Assembly (NCBI RefSeq): GCF_041296385.1
Contig: NW_027183503.1
Location: 186,001-250,000, forward strand
DNA: 64,000 nt
DNA from: Aphelocoma coerulescens
Taxonomy: Eukaryota > Chordata > Aves > Passeriformes > Corvidae
Direction: 5' to 3'
Position numbers and translations under genes: made by a program. The notes under the pieces were generated by a model that saw only the letters and a program-made list of their open reading frames with translations, was not told where the DNA came from and did not search any database. Every line of letters starts with the position of its first letter. Within the stretch, counting starts at the first letter, position 1. Positions 36,957 through 50,007 of the stretch are shown in pieces.

Positions 36957-39128
36957 TGGAAGCAAGGGACCATTGTGACACTGCGGGGCCTCATGGAACC
37001 AATTGTCCATGATGACAATGCGGATCAAAGGAGACCGTGGTGACACTGCGGAACCTGATGGAACCAAGGAGCCATTGTGACACAGTGGGGCCTCATGGAA
37101 TCAAGGAGACCATTGTGACCCAGGTGTTGCATGTGAAGGCAAGGAGCCATTGTGACACTTTGGGCTTCTTCCCTTGAGCTCTGCAGCTGGCTGTCCCAGC
37201 CCAGCGCACCATGTGCCACCTGCTCTCCTCAGGGCTCTGCCTGCACACAGCCCCAGGAGAAGTTTTCCTGTTTGCAAGGAAAGAATGGAAAAGCCGGAGC
37301 AGGTTTCCTAAACAACAAACCCCACTCAGGAGCCACATGCTCAGTACAGGCTGCCTGGAACGATGTCCCCTTTCTACAAGGGTCAGGGTGAGCAGGAATG
37401 AATGATCTCTGGGAGCAGAATTCTCGGAGTCTTTCCACTGAATTCTCTGTCCCTGTGTCTTGGGGTGACTTTATCGTGTGTATCCCCTATTGCTGCTCTA
37501 TGCCCAGAAGTGAACTTTGTGCGTTTCTGTGCCTTTCAACTGAGCCTGAGAGGGGGGAGAGGAAAAAAAACCGGACAAATTTCTCAGAGCGTTTGTTCAA
37601 GGACACACATACACACTCCTCTGCATCCTGCTTGCAGCAAGAGCAGAGGAAGCAACTTTGTTTCTTTTTAGCCAGTTTTCAGCTCCTTTTCTCTGGGGGG
37701 AGATGGAGAGTTGAACTTTGTTTTCCTGGGACTTCGGGGGTTTTTTTCCCCTTCTTCTCTTCTTGACTCTTTCAACATCAGAGCACATTGGGAGAATTTT
37801 CTCCCGAGGTGGGGGCCCTGAATGTGGGCCCATGAGCCAGCTGCAAGGAGGAGGAGAGAGACTACACCTACGGAAGTGTTGGGGTTCCTCCCCCCTGCCA
37901 TGAGGTCATGGGAGAGGGGACCCTGGGGTAGAGGCATGGCCTGGGCACGGGGGGTCTCCCTGCTTACATGTGCCCTAATCCTGTTCAGCACTGCTTATTT
38001 TGTGTTGCCCTGTGCGAGGAGGGCCCTGGTTGTGCTGTGATTGCTCAGTTCTTTGGCAGTGCCCCGCCCATGTGGCTGGAGAAGAAAGAGCTCTGAAACT
38101 TCTCTCAAGAATCGCTCCCTGTTTCTTTGCACGGGCCTCGCTGTCTATGGATGTTTCAGGAGACCCCACCGAAACACGGAAGGACTCTCAAATTATCCCA
38201 GCTTTCTCTGCACAGCGAGAGCTTTTAATATTTAGCATTGCTATCCTTTTCCTGTGTGTTTGTTAAAAAAATAGTTTTTATCTCTTTCACTTTCTTCCCA
38301 GGAAAGTTCTTTTTTCCAAAAACCTGGTGGGGGAGGGCTGGGTGTAACCTGCCTTCTATCAGAGGATATTTTCCTCCACATTTGTCCAAACCGGCATAGC
38401 CTGTCCTTTCCTGGGTCTCTGTTGCAGATGGAAGCTGCTGGTGCCATTGTCAGCTTGAAGCCCTCTTTTGATGCAAGCAGATGTTGCCAGGTGTGTTCAG
38501 CAGCTGTTGCTCAATGCTTATGCCAAGCTATTGTGTTCCTCATGGAACCAAGGAGCCATTGTGACACTGCAGGGGCTGATGGCATCAAGGAGGCAATTGT
38601 GACAGTACAGAACCTCCTAGAAACAAGGCTCCATTGTGACACCGTGGGGAATCATGGAATCAAGGAGCCCATTGTGACACGGCTGCATGGAACCAATGGT
38701 CCATGGTTACACTGCGGATTCAAGAAGAGCACGGTGACACCACGCAACATCATGGAACCATAGGTCCATTGTGACACAGCGGGGCCTCATGGAAACAAGG
38801 GGACCATTGTGGCAAAGCAGGGCCTAATGGAAGCATGGAGAGCATTGTGACACTAAGGAAACTCCTGGAACCAAGATGACCACTGGCACATAATGGAACC
38901 TCATGGAAGCAAGCCTCCACAATGACTTTGGAGGGCCTCAGGGACCACAGGACCCATTGTGACACAGCAGGACCTGGTGGAACCAAGGAGCCTTTGTGAT
39001 ACTCCAGATCCACATGGAAGCCAGGGTGCACTGAGACACAGCGGGGCCTTGTTGGAACCAAAGACACCTCTGCAAAAAGCAGGCTAGCTCATAGAAGCAA
39101 GGAGTCCATTGTTACAACGTCAAAGCTA
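36957..39128 (+). repeat. Unit 18, short form, first gamma unit (2172 bp)
   Basis: Barcode S / GTGGGG / CAATGA / gamma. Private ccggcatagcc (about 38,393) and gaccgtggtg (about 37,033). Has catcatggaacc at the end of the tract near 38,748. Confidence 0.97.
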
Positions 39129-41304
39129 TGGAACCAAGGGACCATTGTGACACTGCGGGGCCTCATGGAACCAATTGTCCATGATGACAGTGCGGATCAA
39201 AGGAGACCATGGTGACACTGCGGAACCTGATGGAACCAAGGAGCCATTGTGACACAGTGGGGCCTCATGGAATCAAGGAGACCATTGTGACCCAGGTGTT
39301 GCATGGGAAGGCAAGGAGCCATTGTGACACTTTGGGCTTCTTCCCTTGAGCTCTGCAGCTGGCTGTCCCAGCCCAGCGCACCATGTGCCACCTGCTCTCC
39401 TCAGGGCTCTGCCTGCACACAGCCCCAGGAGAAGTTTTCCTGTTTGCAAGGAAAGAATGGAAAAGCCGGAGCAGGTTTCCTAAACAACAAACCCCACTCA
39501 GGAGCCACATGCTCAGTACAGGCTGCCTGGAACGATGTCCCCTTTCTACAAGGGTCAGTGTGAGCAGGAATGAATGATCTCTGGGAGCAGAATTCTCGGA
39601 GTCTTTCCACTGAATTCTCTGTCCCTGTGTCTTGGGGTGACTTTATTGTGTGTATCCCCTATTGCTGCTCTATGCCCAGAAGTGAACTTTGTGCGTTTCT
39701 GTGCCTTTCAACTGAGCCTGAGAGGGGGGAGAGGAAAAAAACCGGACAAACTTCTCAGAGCGTTTTTTCAAGGACACACATACACACTCCTCTGCATCCT
39801 GCTTGCAGCAAGAGCAGAGGAAGCAACTTGGTTTCTTTTTTGCCAGTTTTCAGCTCCTTTTCTCTGGGGGGAGATGGAGAGTTGAACTTTGTTTTCCTGG
39901 GACTTCGGGGGTTTTTTTTCCCTTCTTCTCTTCTTGACTCTTTCAACATCAGAGCACATTGGGAGAATTTTCTCCCGAGGTGGGGGCCCTGAATGTGGGC
40001 CCATGAGCCAGCTGCAAGGAGGAGGAGAGAGACTACACCTACGGAAGTGTTGGGGTTCCTCCCCCCTGCCATGCGGTCATGGGAGAGGGGACCCTGGGGT
40101 AGAGGCATGGCCTGGGCACGGGGTCTCCCTGCTCCCTGCTCACATGTGCCCTAACCCTGTTCAGCACTGCTTATTTTGTGTTGCCCTGTGCCAGGAGGGC
40201 CCTGGTTGTGCTGTGATTGCTCAGTTCTTTGGCAGTGCCCTGCCCATGTGGCTGGAGAAGAAAGAGCTCTGAAACTTCTCTCAAGAATCGCTCCCTGTTT
40301 CTTTGCACGGGCCTCGCTGTCTATGGATGTTTCAGGAGACCCCACCGAAACACAGAAGGACTCTCAAATTATCCCAGCTTTCTCTGCACAGCGAGAGCTT
40401 TTAATATTTAGCATTGTTATCCTTTTCCTGTGTGTTTGTTAAAAAAATAGTTTTTATCTCTTTCACTTTCTTCCCAGGAAAGTTCTTTTTTCCAAAAACC
40501 TGGTGGGGGAGGGCTGGGTGTAACCTGCCTTCTATCAGAGGATATTTTCCTCCACATTTGTCCAAACCGGCACAGCCTGTCCTTTCCTGGGTCTCTGTTG
40601 CAGATGGAAGCTGCTGGTGCCATTGTCAGCTTGAAGCCCTCTTTTGATGCAAGCAGATGTTGCCAGGTGTGTTCAGCAGTTGTTGCTCAATGCTTATGCC
40701 AAGCTATTGTGTTCCTCATGGAACCAAGGAGCCATTGTGACACTGCAGGGGCTGATGGCATCAAGGAGGCAATTGTGACAGTACAGAACCTCCTAGAAAC
40801 AAGGCTCCATTGTGACACCGTGGGGAATCATGGAATCAAGGAGCCCATTGTGACACGGCTGCATGGAACCAATGGTCCATGGTTACACGGCGGATTCAAG
40901 AAGAGCACGGTGACACCACGCAACATCATGGAACCATAGGTCCATTGTGACACAGCGGGGCCTCATGGAAACAAGGGGACCATTGTGGCAAAGCAGGGCC
41001 TAATGGAAGCATGGAGAGCATTGTGACACTAAGGAAACTCCTGGAACCAAGATGACCACTGGCACATAATGGAACCTCATGGAAGCAAGCCTCCACAATG
41101 ACTTTGGAGGGCCTCAGGGACCACAGGACCCATTGTGACACAGCAGGACCTGGTGGAACCAAGGAGCCTTTGTGATACTCCAGATCCACATGGAAGCCAG
41201 GGTGCACTGAGACACAGCGGGGCCTTGTTGGAACCAAAGACACCTCTGCAAAAAGCAGGCTAGCTCATAGAAGCAAGGAGTCCATTGTTACAACGTCAAA
41301 GCTA
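39129..41304 (+). repeat. Unit 19, long form (2176 bp)
   Basis: Barcode L / GTGGGG / CAATGA / gamma. Begins tggaaccaag. Has agcagttgttgc (about 40,676), shared with units 21 and 29. Private gccctgccc at about 40,237. Confidence 0.97.
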
Positions 41305-43482
41305 TGGAACCAAGGGACCATTGTGACACTGCGGGGCCTCATGGAACCAATTGTCCATGATGACAGTGCGGATCAAAGGAGACCATGGTGACACTGCGGA
41401 ACCTGATGGAACCAAGGAGCCATTGTGACACAGTGGGGCCTCATGGAATCAAGGAGACCATTGTGACCCAGGTGTTGCATGGGAAGGCAAGGAGCCATTG
41501 TGCCACTTTGGGCTTCTTCCCTTGAGCTCTGCAGCTGGCTGTCCCAGCCCAGCGCACCATGTGCCACCTGCTCTCCTCAGGGCTCTGCCTGCACACAGCC
41601 CCAGGAGAAGTTTTCCTGTTTGCAAGGAAAGAATGGAAAAGCCGGAGCAGGTTTCCTAAACAACAAACCCCACTCAGGAGCCACATGCTCAGTACAGGCT
41701 GCCTGGAACGATGTCCCCTTTCTACAAGGGTCAGTGTGAGCAGGAATGATCTCTGGGAGCAGAATTCTCGGAGTCTTTCCACTGAATTCTCTGTCCCTGT
41801 GTCTTGGGGTGACTTTATTGTGTGTATCCCCTATTGCTGCTCTATGCCCAGAAGTGAACTTTGTGCGTTTCTGTGCCTTTCAACTGAGCCTGAGAGGGGG
41901 GAGAGGAAAAAAACCGGACAAACTTCTCAGAGCATTTTTTCAAGGAGACACATACACACTCCTCTGCATCCTGCTTGCAGCAAGAGCAGAGGAAGCAACT
42001 TGGTTTCTTTTTAGCCAGTTTTCAGCTCCTTTTCTCTGGGGGGAGATGGAGAGTTGAACTTTGTTTTCCTGGGACTTCGGGGGTTTTTTTTCCCTTCTTC
42101 TCTTCTTGACTCTTTCAACATCAGAGCACATTGGGAGAATTTTCTCCCGAGGTGGGGGCCCTGAATGTGGGCCCATGAGCCAGCTGCAAGGAGGAGGAGA
42201 GAGACTACACCTACGGAAGTGTTGGGGTTCCTCCCTCCTGCCATGCGGTCATGGGAGAGGGGACCCTGGGGTAGAGGCATGGCCTGGGCACGGGGGGTCT
42301 CCCTGCTCCCTGCTCACATGTGCCCTAATCCTGTTCAGCACTGCTTATTTTGTGTTGCCCTGTGCGAGGAGGGCCCTGGTTGTGCTGTGATTGCTCAGTT
42401 CTTTGGCAGTGCCCCGCCCATGTGGCTGGAGAAGAAAGAGCTCTGAAACTTCTCTCAAGAATCGCTCCCTGTTTCTTTGCACGGGCCTCGCTGTCTATGG
42501 ATGTTTCAGGAGACCCCACCGAAACACAGAAGGACTCTCAAATTATCTCAGCTTTCTCTGCACAGCGAGAGCCTTTAATATTTAGCATTGTTATCCTTTT
42601 CCTGGGTGTTTGTTAAAAAAATGGTTTTTATCTCTTTCACTTTCTTCCCAGGAAAATTCTTTTTTCCCGAAGCTGGTGGGGGAGGGCTGGGTGTAACCTG
42701 CCTTCTATCAGAGGATATTTTCCTCCACATTTGTCCAAACCGGCACAGCCTGTCCTTTCCTGGGTCTCTGTTGCAGATGGAAGCTGCTGGTGCCATTGTC
42801 AGCTTGAAGCCCTCTTTTGATGCAAGCAGATGTTGCCAGGTGTGTTCAGCAGCTGTTGCTCAATGCTTATGCCAAGCTATTGTGTTCCTCATGGAACCAA
42901 GGAGCCATTGTGACACTGCAGGGGCTGATGGCATCAAGGAGGCAATTGTGACAGTACAGAACCTCCTAGAAACAAGGCTCCATTGTGACACCGTGGGGAA
43001 TCATGGAATCAAGGAGCCCATTGTGACACGGCCAGGCCACATGGAACCAATGGTCCATTGTTACACTGCGGATTCAAGAAGAGCACGGTGACACCACGCA
43101 ACATCACGGAACCATAGGTCCATTGTGACACAGCGGGGCCTCATGGAAACAAGGGGACCATTGTGGCAAAGCAGGGCCTAATGGAAGCATGGAGGGCATT
43201 GTGACACTAAGGAAACTCCTGGAACCAAGATGACCACTGGCACATAATGGAACCTCATGGAAGCAAGCCTCCACGATGGTTTTGGAGGGCCTCAGGGACC
43301 ACAGGACCCATTGTGACACAGCAGGACCTGGTGGAACCAATGAGCCTTTGTGATACTCCAGATCCACATGGAAGCCAGGGTGCACTGAGACACAGCGGGG
43401 CCTTGTTGGAACCAAAGACACCTCTGCAAAAAGCAGGCTAGCTCATAGAAGCAAGGAGTCCTTTGTTACAACATCAAACCTA
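41305..43482 (+). repeat. Unit 20, divergent subfamily (2178 bp)
   Basis: Hybrid indel (six G with the long ctccctgctccctgc), GTGGGG, GATGG, alpha. Has cctgggtgtttg, aaaaaaatgg, ttcccgaagctgg and ggccaggccacatgg, shared with unit 22. It lacks one aatg copy at about 41,745. Confidence 0.97.
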
Positions 43483-45655
43483 TGGAAGCAAGGGACCATT
43501 GTGACACTGCGGGGCCTCATGGAACCAATTGTCCATGATGACAGTGCGGATCAAAGGAGACCATGGTGACACTGCGGAACCTGATGGAACCAAGGAGCCA
43601 TTGTGACACAGTGGGGCCTCATGGAATCAAGGAGACCATTGTGACCCAGGTGTTGCATGTGAAGGCAAGGAGCCATTGTGCCACTTTGGGCTTCTTCCCT
43701 TGAGCTCTGCAGCTGGCTGTCCCAGCCCAGCGCACCATGTGCCACCTGCTCTCCTCAGGGCTCTGCCTGCACACAGCCCCAGGAGAAGTTTTCCTGTTTG
43801 CAAGGAAAGAATGGAAAAGCCGGAGCAGGTTTCCTAAACAACAAACCCCACTCAGGAGCCACATGCTCAGTACAGGCTGCCTGGAACGATGTCCCCTTTC
43901 TACAAGGGTCAGGGTGAGCAGGAATGAATGATCTCTGGGAGCAGAATTCTCGGAGTCTTTCCACTGAATTCTCTGTCCCTGTGTCTTGGGGTGACTTTAT
44001 CGTGTGTATCCCCTATTGCTGCTCTATGCCCAGAAGTGAACTTTGTGCATTTCTGTGCCTTTCAACTGAGCCTGAGAGGGGGGAGAGGAAAAAAAACCGG
44101 ACAAATTTCTCAGAGCGTTTGTTCAAGGACACACATACACACTCCTCTGCATCCTGCTTGCAGCAAGAGCAGAGGAAGCAACTTTGTTTCTTTTTAGCCA
44201 GTTTTCAGCTCCTTTTCTCTGGGGGGGGATGGAGAGTTGAACTTTGTTTTCCTGGGACTTTTTGGGGTTTTTTTTCCCTTCTTCTCTTCTTGACTCTTTC
44301 AACATCAGAGCACATTGGGAGAATTTTCTCCCGAGGTGGGGGCCCTGAATGTGGGCCCATGAGCCAGCTGCAAGGAGGAGGAGAGAGACTACACCTACGG
44401 AAGTGTTGGGGTTCCTCCCCCCTGCCATGAGGTCATGGGAGAGGGGACCCTGGGGTAGAGGCATGGCCTGGGCACGGGGGGTCTCCCTGCTTACATGTGC
44501 CCTAATCCTGTTCAGCACTGCTTATTTTGTGTTGCCCTGTGCGAGGAGGGCCCTGGTTGTGCTGTGATTGCTCAGTTCTTTGGCAGTGCCCCGCCCATGT
44601 GGCTGGAGAAGAAAGAGCTCTGAAACTTCTCTCAAGAATCGCTCCCTGTTTCTTTGCACGGGCCTCGCTGTCTATGGATGTTTCAGGAGACCCCACCGAA
44701 ACACAGAAGGACTCTCAAATTATCCCAGCTTTCTCTGCACAGCGAGAGCTTTTAATATTTAGCATTGTTATCCTTTTCCTGTGTGTTTGTTAAAAAAATA
44801 GTTTTTATCTCTTTCACTTTCTTCCCAGGAAAGTTGTTTTTTCCAAAAACCTGGTGGGGGAGGGCTGGGTGTAACCTGCCTTCTATCAGAGGATATTTTC
44901 CTCCACATTTGTCCAAACCGGCACAGCCTGTCCTTTCCTGGGTCTCTGTTGCAGATGGAAGCTGCTGGTGCCATTGTCAGCTTGAAGCCCTCTTTTGATG
45001 CAAGCAGATGTTGCCAGGTGTGTTCAGCAGTTGTTGCTCAATGCTTATGCCAAGCTATTGTGTTCCTCATGGAACCAAGGAGCCATTGTGACACTGCAGG
45101 GGCTGATGGCATCAAGGAGGCAATTGTGACAGTACAGAACCTCCTAGAAACAAGGCTCCATTGTGACACCGTGGGGAATCATGGAATCAAGGAGCCCATT
45201 GTGACACGGCTGCATGGAACCAATGGTCCATGGTTACACTGCGGATTCAAGAAGAGCACGGTGACACCACGCAACATCATGGAACCATAGGTCCATTGTG
45301 ACACAGCGGGGCCTCATGGAAACAAGGGGACCATTGTGGCAAAGCAGGGCCTAATGGAAGCATGGAGAGCATTGTGACACTAAGGAAACTCCTGGAACCA
45401 AGATGACCACTGGCACATAATGGAACCTCATGGAAGCAAGCCTCCACAATGACTTTGGAGGGCCTCAGGGACCACAGGACCCATTGTGACACAGCAGGAC
45501 CTGGTGGAACCAAGGAGCCTTTGTGATACTCCAGATCCACATGGAAGCCAGGGTGCACTGAGACACAGCGGGGCCTTGTTGGAACCAAAGACACCTCTGC
45601 AAAAAGCAGGCTAGCTCATAGAAGCAAGGAGTCCATTGTTACAACGTCAAAGCTA
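43483..45655 (+). repeat. Unit 21, short form (2173 bp)
   Basis: Barcode S / GTGGGG / CAATGA / gamma. Has ctttttggggtttt at about 44,258, ctggggggggatgg (about 44,219) and a private aagttgtttttt at about 44,830. Confidence 0.97.
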
Positions 45656-47835
45656 TGGAACCAAGGGACCATTGTGACACTGCGGGGCCTCATGGAACCA
45701 ATTGTCCATGATGACAGTGCGGATCAAAGGAGACCATGGTGACACTGCGGAACCTGATGGAACCAAGGAGCCATTGTGACACAGTGGGGCCTCATGGAAT
45801 CAAGGAGACCATTGTGACCCAGGTGTTGCATGGGAAGGCAAGGAGCCATTGTGACACTTTGGGCTTCTTCCCTTGAGCTCTGCAGCTGGCTGTCCCAGCC
45901 CAGCGCACCATGTGCCACCTGCTCTCCTCAGGGCTCTGCCTGCACACAGCCCCAGGAGAAGTTTTCCTGTTTGCAAGGAAAGAATGGAAAAGCCGGAGCA
46001 GGTTTCCTAAACAACAAACCCCACTCAGGAGCCACATGCTCAGTACAGGCTGCCTGGAACGATGTCCCCTTTCTACAAGGGTCAGGGTGAGCAGGAATGA
46101 ATGATCTCTGGGAGCAGAATTCTCGGAGTCTTTCCACTGAATTCTCTGTCCCTGTGTCTTGGGGTGACTTTATCATGTGTATCCCCTATTGCTGCTCTAT
46201 GCCCAGAAGTGAACTTTGTGCGTTTCTGTGCCTTTCAACTGAGCCTGAGAGGGGGGAGAGGAAAAAAACCGGACAAACTTCTCAGAGCATTTTTTCAAGG
46301 AGACACATACACACTCCTCTGCATCCTGCTTGCAGCAAGAGCAGAGGAAGCAACTTGGTTTCTTTTTTGCCAGTTTTCAGCTCCTTTTCTCTGGGGGGAG
46401 ATGGAGAGTTGAACTTTGTTTTCCTGGGACTTCGGGGGTTTTTTTTCCCTTCTTCTCTTCTTGACTCTTTCAACATCAGAGCACATTGGGAGAATTTTCT
46501 CCCGAGGTGGGGGCCCTGAATGTGGGCCCATGAGCCAGCTGCAAGGAGGAGGAGAGAGACTACACCTACGGAAGTGTTGGGGTTCCTCCCTCCTGCCATG
46601 CGGTCATGGGAGAGGGGACCCTGGGGTAGAGGCATGGCCTGGGCACGGGGTCTCCCTGCTCCCTGCTCACATGTGCCCTAATCCTGTTCAGCACTGCTTA
46701 TTTTGTGTTGCCCTGTGCGAGGAGGGCCCTGGTTGTGCTGTGATTGCTCAGTTCTTTGGCAGTGCCCCGCCCATGTGGCTGGGGAAGAAAGAGCTCTGAA
46801 ACTTCTCTCAAGAATCGCTCCCTGTTTCTTTGCACGGGCCTCGCTGTCTATGGATGTTTCAGGAGACCCCACCGAAACACAGAAGGACTCTCAAATTATC
46901 CCAGCTTTCTCTGCACAGCGAGAGCCTTTAATATTTAGCATTGTTATCCTTTTCCTGGGTGTTTGTTAAAAAAATGGTTTTTATCTCTTTCACTTTCTTC
47001 CCAGGAAAATTCTTTTTTCCCGAAGCTGGTGGGGGAGGGCTGGGTGTAACCTGCCTTCTATCAGAGGATATTTTCCTCCACATTTGTCCAAACCGGCACA
47101 GCCTGTCCTTTCCTGGGTCTCTGTTGCAGATGGAAGCTGCTGGTGCCATTGTCAGCTTGAAGCCCTCTTTTGATGCAAGCAGATGTTGCCAGGTGTGTTC
47201 AGCAGCTGTTGCTCAATGCTTATGCCAAGCTATTGTGTTCCTCATGGAACCAAGGAGCCATTGTGACACTGCAGGGGCTGATGGCATCAAGGAGGCAATT
47301 GTGACAGTACAGAACCTCCTAGAAACAAGGCTCCATTGTGACACCGTGGGGAATCATGGAATCAAGGAGCCCATTGTGACACGGCCAGGCCACATGGAAC
47401 CAATGGTCCATTGTTACACTGCGGATTCAAGAAGAGCACGGTGACACCACGCAACATCATGGAACCATAGGTCCATTGTGACACAGCGGGGCCTCATGGA
47501 AACAAGGGGACCATTGTGGCAAAGCAGGGCCTAATGGAAGCATGGAGGGCATTGTGACACTAAGGAAACTCCTGGAACCAAGATGACCACTGGCACATAA
47601 TGGAACCTCATGGAAGCAAGCCTCCACGATGGTTTTGGAGGGCCTCAGGGACCACAGGACCCATTGTGACACAGCAGGACCTGGTGGAACCAAGGAGCCT
47701 TTGTGATACTCCAGATCCACATGGAAGCCAGGGTGCACTGAGACACAGCGGGGCCTTGTTGGAACCAAAGACACCTCTGCAAAAAGCAGGCTAGCTCATA
47801 GAAGCAAGGAGTCCTTTGTTACAACATCAAACCTA
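45656..47835 (+). repeat. Unit 22, divergent subfamily (2180 bp)
   Basis: Barcode L / GTGGGG / GATGG / alpha, with the same ttcccgaagctgg and ggccaggccacatgg as unit 20. Longest unit. Private ggctggggaag at about 46,777. Confidence 0.97.
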
Positions 47836-50007
47836 TGGAACCAAGGGACCATTGTGACACTGCGGGGCCTCATGGAACCAATTGTCCATGATGACAGTGC
47901 GGATCAAAGGAGACCATGGTGACACTGCGGAACCTGATGGAACCAAGGAGCCATTGTGACACAGTGGGGCCTCATGGAATCAAGGAGACCATTGTGACCC
48001 AGGTGTTGCATGTGAAGGCAAGGAGCCATTGTGCCACTTTGGGCTTCTTCCCTTGAGCTCTGCAGCTGGCTGTCCCAGCCCAGCGCACCATGTGCCACCT
48101 GCTCTCCTCAGGGCTCTGCCTGCACACAGCCCCAGGAGAAGTTTTCCTGTTTGCAAGGAAAGAATGGAAAAGCCGGAGCAGGTTTCCTAAACAACAAACC
48201 CCACTCAGGAGCCACATGCTCAGTACAGGCTGCCTGGAACGATGTCCCCTTTCTACAAGGGTCAGTGTGAGCAGGAATGGGAGCAGAATTCTCGGAGTCT
48301 TTCCACTGAATTCTCTGTCCCTGTGTCTTGGGGTGACTTTATCATGTGTATCCCCTATTGCTGCTCTATGCCCAGAAGTGAACTTTGTGCATTTCTGTGC
48401 CTTTCAACTGAGCCTGAGAGGGGGGAGAGGGAAAAAAAACCGGACAAACTTCTCAGAGCATTTGTTCAAGGACACACATACACACTCCTCTGCATCCTGC
48501 TTGCAGCAAGAGCGGAGGAAGCAACCTTGTTTCTTTTTAGCCAGTTTTCAGCTCCTTTTCTCTGGGGGGAGATGGAGAGTTGAACTTTGTTTTCCTGGGA
48601 CTTTTTGGGCGTTTTTTCCCCTTCTTCTCTTCTTGACTCTTTCAACATCAGAGCACATTGGGAGAATTTTCTACCCAGGTGGGGGCCCTGAATGTGGGCC
48701 CATGAGCCAGCTGCAAGGAGGAGGAGAGAGACTACACCTACGGAAGTGTTGGGGTTCCTCCCCCCTGCCATGAGGTCATGGGAGAGGGGACCCTGGGGTA
48801 GAGGCATGGCCTGGGCACGGGGTCTCCCTGCTCCCTGCTCACATGTGCCCTAATCCTGTTCAGCACTGCTTATTTTGTGTTGCCCTGTGCCAGGAGGGCC
48901 CTGGTTGTGCCGTGATTGCTCAGTTCTTTGGCAGTGCCCCGCCCATGTGGCTGGAGAAGAAAGAGCTCTGAAACTTCTCTCAAGAATCGCTCCCTGTTTC
49001 TTTGCACAGGCCTCGCTGTCTATGGATGTTTCAGGAGACCCCACCGAAACACGGAAGGACTCTCAAATTATCCCAGGTTTCTCTCCACAGCGAGAGGTTT
49101 TAATATTTAGCATTGTTATCCTTTTCCTGTGTGTTTGTTAAAAAAAGAGGTTTTATCTCTTTCACTTTCTTCCCAGGAAAATTCTTTTTTCCCAAACCTG
49201 GTGGGGGAGGGCTGGGTGTAACCTGCCTTCTATCAGAGGATATTTTCCTCCACATTTGTCCAAACCGGCACAGCCTGTCCTTTCCTGGGTGTCTGTTGCA
49301 GATGGAAGCTGCTGGTGCCATTGTCAGCTTGAAGCACTCTTTTGATGCAAGCAGATGTTGCCAGGTGTGTTCAGCAGCTGTTGCTCAATGCTTATGCCAA
49401 GCTATTGTGTTCCTCATGGAACCAAGGAGCCATTGTGACACTGCAGGGGCTGATGGCATCAAGGAGGCAATTGTGACAGTACAGAACCTCCTAGAAACAA
49501 GGCTCCGTTGTGACACCGTGGGGAATCATGGAATCAAGGAGCCCATTGTGACAGGGCCAGGCCGCATGGAACCAATGGTCCATGGTTACACGGCGGATTC
49601 AAGAAGAGCACGGTGACACCACGCAACATCATGGAACCATAGGTCCATTGTGACACAGCGGGGCCTCATGGAAACAAGGGGACCATTGTGGCAAAGCAGG
49701 GCCTAATGGAAGCATGGAGGGCATTGTGACACTAAGGAAACTCCTGGAACCAAGATGACCACTGGCACATAATGGAACCTCATGGAACCAAGCCTCCACG
49801 ATTGTTTTGGAGGGCCTCAGGGACCACAGGACCCATTGTGACACAGCAGGACCTGGTGGAACCAAGGAGCCTTTGTGATACTCCAGATCCACATGGAAGC
49901 CAGGGTGCACTGAGACACAGCGGGGCCTTGTTGGAACCAAAGACACCTCTGCAAAAAGCAGGCCAGCTCATAGAAGCAAGGAGTCCATTGTTACAACATA
50001 AAAGCTA
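47836..50007 (+). repeat. Unit 23, most divergent unit (2172 bp)
   Basis: Barcode L / GTGGGG / GATTG / beta. It has an 11-base deletion at about 48,277, gagcggagg, ttctacccagg, ttgtgccgtg, cacaggcctc, aaaaaagagg, ttcccaaacctgg and gggccaggccgc. The 227-codon open frame at 48,090-48,773 is a by-product of the deletion. Confidence 0.97.

Noticed and set aside
48090..48773. 227-codon frame as a real gene in unit 23
   Set aside because: It is created by an 11-base deletion relative to all other units; the same sequence is broken elsewhere. No recognisable domain.
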